In this document: piece by piece, positions 6,875-12,652 of the stretch
How positions within the stretch are numbered: position 1 is the stretch's first letter
Layout of the letters: each line of letters opens with the position of its first letter
Program-made: the position numbers and the translations under genes
The notes under the pieces: model-generated
The model's database searches: none
The model's input: the letters and a program-made list of their open reading frames with translations, nothing else
What the model was told of the DNA's origin: nothing
NCBI GenBank assembly: GCA_002396805.1
Contig: DGYW01000025.1
Coordinates: 1-12,652 of the forward strand
Length of the DNA stretch: 12,652 bases
Direction of reading: 5' to 3'
DNA from: Firmicutes bacterium UBA4996
Lineage (GTDB): Bacteria; Bacillota; Limnochordia; Darwinibacteriales; Darwinibacteriaceae

Positions 6875-8905
6875 TTGCAGATAATTCCAAAACCAAAAAA
6901 GATAGAATTTTCTGGCGGGCAAGTTCGTGTGCCTAACAAGGTTTTGTTGTGGATAGAACCAGCTTTAGCCAGAAGACATAATGTGCTAGCCCGCTTAACT
7001 GAGGCTATGATTCAGAGCGGCATCGAGTGCCGCGAGTGCGAGGATCCCTCGGTGGCGTGGATTCAGTTCCGACTAAAGGAATCGTTGAATTTTAGTAACC
7101 ACTATACTGTTGTCGAAGAGGATATTGACCATGTGATTTCGGATGTTAGCTTACAGAGCTATCAGTTGGAGGTCAATTCTTTAGGTGTGCTCGGTGAGGC
7201 TGAAAGTGTTGAAGGGTTATCCCATGCAGTTGCTACCTTCATACAGATTCTCAAGCAGAGAGATGATAGTGGCTTACCTCTTTGTTCAATAGTGGATTTT
7301 CCGTTGTATCCCAATCGAGGGGTAATGCTGGATATTTCTAGAGGCAAAGTACCCACGTTGCAGACCCTTAAAGAACTTGTAACGCTGTTGTTTGAGTACA
7401 AAATCAATGTCTTTCAGTTATATGTTGAACATACTTTTCATTTTCGGACTCAGCCTCGTATAGGAGAAAGTAGCGGTAGACTGACCGGAAGCCAGATAAG
7501 TGAGTTAGACAGATTCTGTCGTGGTTACGGGATTGACCTACAACCAAACTTACAGACTTTTTCTCACTTTCATCAGATATTACGGTTGCCCGAGTATCAT
7601 CACTTGGCCGAAAACAACGCCCTTTGGACTTTAGCACCTGGAAAAGAAGAGAGTTACGAGTTATTAGGTTCAATGCTGGAGGATTTCTTGCCGGCGTTTA
7701 GTAGCAACACGTGTAACATTAACATGGATGAAGCCTATGACATCGGCACTGGCTTTTCCCACAGTAGTTGCCAGGAAATTGGTAAAGGGCGAGTATATCT
7801 AAACCATATTCTAAAAGTACATGGACAAGTGAAAGCTTTGGGTATGGATACTGTGCAACTATGGGGTGAAATGATTACCAAATACCCTGAATTATTAGAT
7901 CAAGTCCCCAATGATGTTCTGTTTATTGACTGGCATTACAATCCGGATACCGAGTATCCTTCCTTGATAAACTTTAGGAATAGTAATAGACCATATTGGG
8001 TGGCATCAGGAGTAAGCAGCTGGAATACGATTTTTCCAAGAGTTGAGAACGCTTACGTTAATATTACCAATTTGGCGAAGCAGGGATTTGCGAATGGAGC
8101 CAGTGGGTTTCTTAACACCGATTGGGGAGATTATGGGCATTATCAGCCCTTAGGTCTTAGCTTTCCTGGCTATATATTCGGAGCAGAACAGAGTTGGAAT
8201 GCAGGAAACACAACAAAGGACGAGTTTGAAGACGCAGTAAGAGTATTGTTTTTTAGAAGTGATCTCGAATATGATGTTTGGGATTTACTGAAAAGGAGTA
8301 ATGTCATCGACGATCTGCAAACCGGCTTTAAGACGAAAACCATTTATGCCTTTTTTGATGATCTTCTCCTTGGAAAATCTTTGGAGCAAAATGAGGTCAT
8401 GGAGCCCATTCCGTACAAGACCTTTTGCAGATACCATGAGGTAACTGCTAAGGCCTGGCGAAAGAGCCAAAACCTAGGGAGTACTAAGTTCGAGTTGGAA
8501 CTGAAACTCGCCGCTTGGATGAGTTATTATACTGCGAGAAAAGGTTTGTTTTCATGCCAGTTGAGAGAGCTAATTTCAAGTGGCAGCCTCACTGTGGAGG
8601 AGATTCTAAATCAAGTAACAGGGGTGAAGAGTCTTTATCAAGAGTTAGAGGCAATTCGAGAACTATTTTCCACAGTATGGGATCTGCGAGCGCGTAGCGA
8701 GGGAAAAGAGATTTCGTTGTTTTATTTTTCAAAGACAGCCGTTCAGTTTTATGAAGTCGTAAAATGGCTAAACACCCAACGAGTAGCAATAGTGGAAGGT
8801 AAGGCTTGCGGAGGGTTAGACAGTTATGAAGGTGCCAACGATTATACTACATTATGGACTCAAGATTTTTCCAATCTATGGGATAGATCATACCCCTGGA
8901 ACTAA
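6872..8905 (+). CDS. GH20-type beta-N-acetylhexosaminidase, cytoplasmic (copy 1)
   Basis: Expected to remove terminal N-acetylhexosamine from imported oligosaccharides by substrate-assisted catalysis. The protein has 677 residues and no signal peptide. Its start, IIPKPKKIEF, is the classic opening of the GH20 N-terminal alpha/beta domain (to about 145). The TIM barrel follows from NRGVMLDISRGKVP (148-161), with PNLQTFSH at 225-232 where many GH20 enzymes have PEIDxPGH. The catalytic Asp-Glu pair is D286-E287 in NINMDEAYD. Aromatic and acidic pocket residues include W331, W354, W384 and TDWGDYGHY at 416-424. Residues about 450-677 form a mainly helical region of no fold I recognise. The Asp-Glu pair is kept, but the preceding residues (NM) differ from the common G-G. 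Start TTG 6872 is uncertain (see the start-region entry). Copy 2 follows 40 bases later. Substrate (GlcNAc or GalNAc, linkage) is not visible from sequence. Confidence 0.85.
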   Translation: MLQIIPKPKKIEFSGGQVRVPNKVLLWIEPALARRHNVLARLTEAMIQSGIECRECEDPSVAWIQFRLKESLNFSNHYTVVEEDIDHVISDVSLQSYQLEVNSLGVLGEAESVEGLSHAVATFIQILKQRDDSGLPLCSIVDFPLYPNRGVMLDISRGKVPTLQTLKELVTLLFEYKINVFQLYVEHTFHFRTQPRIGESSGRLTGSQISELDRFCRGYGIDLQPNLQTFSHFHQILRLPEYHHLAENNALWTLAPGKEESYELLGSMLEDFLPAFSSNTCNINMDEAYDIGTGFSHSSCQEIGKGRVYLNHILKVHGQVKALGMDTVQLWGEMITKYPELLDQVPNDVLFIDWHYNPDTEYPSLINFRNSNRPYWVASGVSSWNTIFPRVENAYVNITNLAKQGFANGASGFLNTDWGDYGHYQPLGLSFPGYIFGAEQSWNAGNTTKDEFEDAVRVLFFRSDLEYDVWDLLKRSNVIDDLQTGFKTKTIYAFFDDLLLGKSLEQNEVMEPIPYKTFCRYHEVTAKAWRKSQNLGSTKFELELKLAAWMSYYTARKGLFSCQLRELISSGSLTVEEILNQVTGVKSLYQELEAIRELFSTVWDLRARSEGKEISLFYFSKTAVQFYEVVKWLNTQRVAIVEGKACGGLDSYEGANDYTTLWTQDFSNLWDRSYPWN

Positions 8906-8932
8906 ATATGTTGGTAATTGAAGGTTGTGGAA

Positions 8933-8948
8933 GGGAGAAGCTACTTTG
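8933..8948 (+). promoter_or_regulatory. Ribosome binding site fixing a TTG start for the second GH20 gene
   Basis: GGGAGAAG (8933-8940) precedes TTG 8946 with GGAG eight bases away. TTG 8925 is in frame but overlaps no good site. A 13-codon frame from ATG 8908 ends at TGA 8947-8949, overlapping this TTG, but it has no ribosome binding site of its own. Confidence 0.5.
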
Positions 8949-10979
8949 AAGTATCGATTTGTGCCAAACCTACAGAGTTTAAGTTATAATAATGAAGTCT
9001 TCAGGCTTAATCAAGAACAGACCATTTATGGAGTTAATGAGTCATTAATGCGCTTGCTTCAATCTGAAGTGGAAAAACTGAGAGGGATCGTCCTCTCGCT
9101 AGAGATTGTTAAGGACGTTCATCCGCATCAGATTTGGATTGGCAGCGAGCCTAATGAGAAAACTGAACACCAGTTTAGCTGCCAACAAGAATACATGATT
9201 GAAATTAGGACTAATCACGTCAATCTAGAGGCTGGATCTGAGCAGGGATTGTTCTATGCTATTCAGACATTGAGGCAAGTCCTTATCCAAAGTGAGGATG
9301 GATCACTGCAAGGATTAGCAGCAAAAGACAAACCAGCTCTTAACTATCGCGGTCTGCAATTGGACTTTTCGAGAGGAAAGATCTTCAGCCTAGAAACGGT
9401 TAGGCAAGTGATAGACTTGATGGCTCGTCACAAAATGAACGTCTTACAGTTATATATAGAGCACACTTTTGCTTTTCAGAAACATCCATCATTTTGTGAT
9501 GATGTGGGGGCGATAACACCCGATTTCGTGAGGGCCGTTCAAGAATACTGTGAGCAAAACTACATTGAGTTGCAGCCCAACTTTCAGTCTTTTGGACACT
9601 GCAATCGGATCCTAACTCAGCCTGAGTATCGAGAATTATCTGAGTCTGACCTGTACTGGACCCTGTCACCTAGTAAACCAGAAACCTACGACCTTTTGAC
9701 TGATTTTTATGAAGAGTTCTTGCCTCTCTTTAATAGCCCCCTGGTTAATGTCGGTTCGGATGAGACCTACGATTTGGGTTTGGGACTGAGCAAAGAGTGG
9801 AAGCAAAGAGATGGAAAGGGAAGAGTGTACCTAAGTCACATTCTTAGACTCAGGGAGTTAGCCAAGAAGCACGGGAAAAACATCATGTTCTTTGGTGATG
9901 TCTTAATCAACTATCCAGAGTTGCTTAATGAGATTCCTGACGATGTGGTCTTGTTGGATTGGATTTATGACCCCATGAAGGAATACCCTAACACTAAGGA
10001 GTTTGGGAAATCGGGTCGAAGATTTTGGGTGTGTCCTGGAACTGGCGGTTGGAACTCAATCTTTCCCCGCTTGCAGGGAGCAAAAATTAACATCGAAAGG
10101 TTGGTCAAGACCGGCTTACAACATGGGGCGGAAGGCATGTTACTCACCGACTGGGGTGACCACGGGCACTACGGCGTGTTAAGTGCAAACTTTTACTCTT
10201 ATCTGCTTGGAGCTGCAGTCTCCTGGGAAGGCGAGACTTTTGATCTAGAAGAATTCGAACGAGGCATTAGTGATGTTTCGTTTTTAGGAGGGCCTTGGGT
10301 GGAATTGTTCAATGGCTTTGCCTCGATCTACGACCTTCCAGCGATTTGGTCTAAGAATAGGAGTCAATGTGTGATTGCTTTGTTCGATGAACCATTGTTT
10401 GGTCAGACAGTAGCTGGACCGGTTCCTCCCGAAAATCTGTTGCCTTTGGAGCCACTTCCTCCCGAGGTTCCCTTCGCCATGGAAGAGGAAGGACATCATT
10501 GGATGCGTCCAATTTTCCAATTGACCGATGAGGTTTTGGATGAGATCGATCGTTTGATTAGAGGGCTAGAGCCAAAGATCATGCAAATCTCGGATCAGGT
10601 AGCTCGAATGGAGTTCGAGTTCATGGCAAATTGCTTCAAGTTGATCACCAAGAAAACAAGATTTGGTAAGCAAGTCAGAGAAGCATTTGCTACCCGGAAT
10701 ATCACCGTGGACATGCTATTGGACTTCGAGTTAGAGGTTCAACGGTTGAAGCAATCTTACGTTCGTTTATTAATGAACTTTGAGCAGGTCTGGTTTGCGC
10801 GGTCTGGAGAAGCGGAAATATACATTTCAGTCACGTATTTTGCTAACATCATTTCCCGGTTGGATTATGTTCATCAGTGGTTAGCCCGTCAGCGTAAAGC
10901 CATGAACAAAAATCTACTCGTAGATATGGATTTTACGACATATGAAACTGTTGGTTACCAGTCTTTACCAACGTTCTAA
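8946..10979 (+). CDS. GH20-type beta-N-acetylhexosaminidase, cytoplasmic (copy 2)
   Basis: Paralogue of the upstream GH20 gene; from TTG 8946 it also has 677 residues. The domain order is the same: N-terminal alpha/beta domain (to about 130), a barrel starting NYRGLQLDFSRGKIF (133-147), PNFQSFGH at 211-218, catalytic pair D272-E273 in VNVGSDETYDLG, W339, W369 and TDWGDHGHYG at 401-410, then a helical C-terminal region (about 430-677). VGSDE is nearer the usual GH20 motif than NMDE in copy 1. Where copy 1 has QLWGE, this copy has MFFGD, so the pocket wall differs and the two may prefer different sugars or linkages. The C-terminal region shares a pattern with copy 1 (VW..R, then EI.IS..YF and a WL..QR helix at about 645-650). 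A proline-rich insert, PVPPENLLPLEPLPPEVP at 492-509, is present only here. No signal peptide; cytoplasmic. The stop is eight bases before the MFS gene. Confidence 0.85.
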   Translation: MKYRFVPNLQSLSYNNEVFRLNQEQTIYGVNESLMRLLQSEVEKLRGIVLSLEIVKDVHPHQIWIGSEPNEKTEHQFSCQQEYMIEIRTNHVNLEAGSEQGLFYAIQTLRQVLIQSEDGSLQGLAAKDKPALNYRGLQLDFSRGKIFSLETVRQVIDLMARHKMNVLQLYIEHTFAFQKHPSFCDDVGAITPDFVRAVQEYCEQNYIELQPNFQSFGHCNRILTQPEYRELSESDLYWTLSPSKPETYDLLTDFYEEFLPLFNSPLVNVGSDETYDLGLGLSKEWKQRDGKGRVYLSHILRLRELAKKHGKNIMFFGDVLINYPELLNEIPDDVVLLDWIYDPMKEYPNTKEFGKSGRRFWVCPGTGGWNSIFPRLQGAKINIERLVKTGLQHGAEGMLLTDWGDHGHYGVLSANFYSYLLGAAVSWEGETFDLEEFERGISDVSFLGGPWVELFNGFASIYDLPAIWSKNRSQCVIALFDEPLFGQTVAGPVPPENLLPLEPLPPEVPFAMEEEGHHWMRPIFQLTDEVLDEIDRLIRGLEPKIMQISDQVARMEFEFMANCFKLITKKTRFGKQVREAFATRNITVDMLLDFELEVQRLKQSYVRLLMNFEQVWFARSGEAEIYISVTYFANIISRLDYVHQWLARQRKAMNKNLLVDMDFTTYETVGYQSLPTF

Positions 10980-10987
10980 GTAGAATC

Positions 10988-12202
10988 ATGAACACGAAGA
11001 GTAAAAGAAGCTTGCTAGTATCAGTAGGTATTCTAGCTTACGTACAGGGTGCTTCAGTTGGACTAATTAGTGTCTTTAGCCCAATTTTTTCCCATAGTTT
11101 GCAACTCAATCAGACCCAGATTGGTACTCTTATATTTGCGAGAAGTATTGGTAGTCTGGCTACAATACTCGTAGGTGGGATGTTCGTCGATAGATTTGGC
11201 GCTATTCGAGTCCTACGGATCTGTACACTGGCATACGCATTGGCTTATGGGCTCTCGGGAACCTTGAATTCTTACACGGAAATGGTTCTTGTTTTTGGTG
11301 TGTTAGGGATTGCATATGCGTTCGTGGATACATCTCTTTATACCTATGGTGTAAGTCAGTTTCCTGGAAGGAAACGGGTCATTATCATGTTCTTGCAGTT
11401 TTGCTTTGGTCTAGGCGCATTAAGTTATGCGCAGTTAGCCATGTGGCTCGCTGATGATTTCGCTTCTCACGGAGTGGTTTTTTGGGGGTTAGCCATGTTA
11501 CTGGCTGGCCCCGCGTGTATCTTGGCTGTGCGCCGCGATGGAGACTCTCAGAAAATAAGTCAATCCAGAGCGGTTACGACTGCTGGCCTGTTGAGCAAAT
11601 GGCAAGGTGTCGCTTTGCTGTGTTTGGTTATGTTCTTTTATATGGGTAGTCAGGTTACTACACTCTTGTGGGTTCCAGAACTCTTGCATCAACAGTATTC
11701 TCACTCGTTTTCTAACACAAATAAGATCATATCTCTCTTTTGGGTGGGGACTTTGTTAGGGCGGCTGCTTTTTTCATTAGTCTTAGACAAAAGGGGCGAA
11801 TCACGAACTTTACTGTTTGTCTTCGTTTTGGCAGGTAGTATCCTTTCTTGGAGCATGTGTATCTTGAGTGTACCGATTTTTCTTCGCTCGATAATCCTTT
11901 TTCTTATAGGATTGACCACCGCAGGGATTTACCCCTTAATACTTGATTTGGGACTATCCTTGGTCCCATCTGCAAGTGGAATGATTACTGCAGTGTTAAT
12001 GGGAGGAGCCCAATTGGGGAATGCCTTCTTTTCTAAGGCTTCCGCGAGTGTGGTCTCGAATTTTGGCTGGCTACTTGGTGTTTTGATACCTGGAATGTTG
12101 TTATCGTTAGCAGCCCTCGCTCTCCTTCTTGGGCATAACCAGCTTGGTACGGTGCAAGAAGCAGACAAGCCTTCTTCCACTGGATTCTCCAATGATCATT
12201 GA
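10988..12202 (+). CDS. MFS transporter, 12 transmembrane segments, probable sugar or product carrier
   Basis: A 404-residue membrane protein with 12 hydrophobic segments and a hydrophilic central loop around RRDGDSQKISQSRAVTT. The MFS motif A-like loop GGMFVDRFGAIRVL joins TM2 and TM3, and the second half has a matching LLGRLLFSLVLDKRG loop between TM8 and TM9. GLTTAGIYPLILDLGL in TM10 recalls sugar-transporting MFS members such as the FucP group, but substrate and direction cannot be told. It is last in the presumed operon, eight bases after the second GH20 stop, so it probably takes up or exports a sugar linked to the pathway. ATG 10988 is the only sensible start, yet it has only a weak upstream AAG and no good Shine-Dalgarno sequence; translation may depend on coupling with the GH20 gene. 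Confidence 0.85.
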   Translation: MNTKSKRSLLVSVGILAYVQGASVGLISVFSPIFSHSLQLNQTQIGTLIFARSIGSLATILVGGMFVDRFGAIRVLRICTLAYALAYGLSGTLNSYTEMVLVFGVLGIAYAFVDTSLYTYGVSQFPGRKRVIIMFLQFCFGLGALSYAQLAMWLADDFASHGVVFWGLAMLLAGPACILAVRRDGDSQKISQSRAVTTAGLLSKWQGVALLCLVMFFYMGSQVTTLLWVPELLHQQYSHSFSNTNKIISLFWVGTLLGRLLFSLVLDKRGESRTLLFVFVLAGSILSWSMCILSVPIFLRSIILFLIGLTTAGIYPLILDLGLSLVPSASGMITAVLMGGAQLGNAFFSKASASVVSNFGWLLGVLIPGMLLSLAALALLLGHNQLGTVQEADKPSSTGFSNDH

Positions 12203-12213
12203 GCGTATTAACA

Positions 12214-12652
12214 TTACCGTCTTTCCCTGGTAGAGAATGTACTGAACCAGACTGCCGAAATGAGGACAATACCGATAATCAATTCGATCAGATAGGCGCT
12301 GGTTCCCATTAGCACCAATCCATTACGGACAACGCCCATAAAGAGAGTACCAATAAACGAACCAATGATGGTGCCCACTCCACCGAACATAGATGTTCCA
12401 CCAATAACAGTGGAGGCAATCACCATGAGTTCCATTCCTTGACCTGCTGTTGGTGTGACGCCACGTAAGTAGGCCATCTGAATGATGCTGGCTAAAGCCG
12501 CTGCGGTTCCGATTAAGACAAAGTTGGTTATGCGCACGCGGTTGGTATTAATTCCGGATAGACGGGCTGCTTCTTCATTACCCCCAGTGGCGTAGACTTT
12601 AAAACCGAAACTCGTCTTATGCAAAATAAACCACGCTACAATTGTTATGGCC
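12214..12652 (-). CDS. Sugar ABC transporter permease, RbsC family, C-terminal part (runs off right edge)
   Basis: The minus-strand frame is open from the right edge (AITIVAWFI, then HKTSFGFKVYATGGN) to TAA at 12216-12214, giving about 145 residues. HKT-FG--VYATGGN-EAARLSGIN is the family-typical cytoplasmic loop of RbsC/YtfT-type permeases (branched-chain permease superfamily), followed by membrane helices including ASTVIGGTSMFGGVGTIIGS and a short basic tail TRERR. The TTG at 12624 is an internal leucine codon and not the start. Such permeases import monosaccharides together with an RbsA-type ATPase and an RbsB-type binding protein, whose genes would lie to the right. The gene points towards the operon above and ends 11 bases from it, so it is a separate transcription unit. 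The exact sugar is unknown. Confidence 0.92.
   Translation of the reverse strand, partial: AITIVAWFILHKTSFGFKVYATGGNEEAARLSGINTNRVRITNFVLIGTAAALASIIQMAYLRGVTPTAGQGMELMVIASTVIGGTSMFGGVGTIIGSFIGTLFMGVVRNGLVLMGTSAYLIELIIGIVLISAVWFSTFSTRERR

Noticed and set aside
8515..8697. Plus-strand 60-codon frame inside the first GH20 gene
   Set aside because: Out-of-frame shadow of the GH20 coding sequence with no ribosome binding site or motif.
12033..12269. Minus-strand open frame across the MFS end and the intergenic gap
   Set aside because: It overlaps two well-supported genes, shows no family features and has low-complexity composition typical of antisense reading.
1..12652. CRISPR arrays, tRNA/rRNA genes, insertion sequences or phage genes
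   Set aside because: No regularly spaced repeats, cloverleaf-like sequences, transposase motifs or terminal repeats were seen; the longest gene-free stretch is the 220-base divergent control region.

Overview
The window reads as a bacterial carbohydrate-use locus from a moderately AT-rich genome. Its genes sit close together, carry strong AGGAGG/GGTG-type ribosome binding sites, and often start with GTG or TTG. The family content (ROK regulator, Dpp/Opp-type sugar transporter, GH20 enzymes) and the Shine-Dalgarno style fit Bacillota or Thermotogota-like bacteria. The solute-binding protein has a signal peptide but no lipobox cysteine, which would be unusual in a typical monoderm Bacillota and leans towards an organism with an outer envelope. 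I cannot name a species.

Layout: (1) 1-820, minus strand: N-terminal 273 residues of a ROK-family repressor that continues off the left edge. (2) 821-1040: divergent control region with a promoter for each direction and two small inverted repeats. (3) 1041-5007, plus strand: four tightly packed ABC transporter genes (two permeases, two ATPases) of the Dpp/Opp class. (4) 5083-6798: the matching extracytoplasmic solute-binding protein, preceded by an orphan Shine-Dalgarno sequence and followed by a GAAA-capped hairpin. (5) 6872-8905 and 8946-10979: two tandem, diverged GH20-type glycosidases without signal peptides, both exactly 677 residues from their best TTG starts. (6) 10988-12202: a 12-TM MFS transporter. 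(7) 12214 to the right edge, minus strand: C-terminal part of an RbsC-type sugar ABC permease, convergent with the MFS gene.

Working model (inference): the plus-strand genes form one operon, probably controlled by the divergent ROK repressor. An oligosaccharide carrying N-acetylhexosamine (chitin-, glycan- or cell-wall-derived) would be bound outside, imported by the Dpp-type ABC system, and cleaved in the cytoplasm by the two GH20 enzymes. The MFS protein could move a product or related sugar. The usual label 'dipeptide transporter' is probably misleading here.

The points most worth attention are the paired GH20 paralogues with unusual active-site neighbourhoods and a shared helical C-terminal region, the ROK protein that has lost the family's zinc motif, and the start region of the first GH20 gene, where a well-placed AUG is followed at once by UAG. 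I saw no RNA gene, CRISPR array or insertion sequence.
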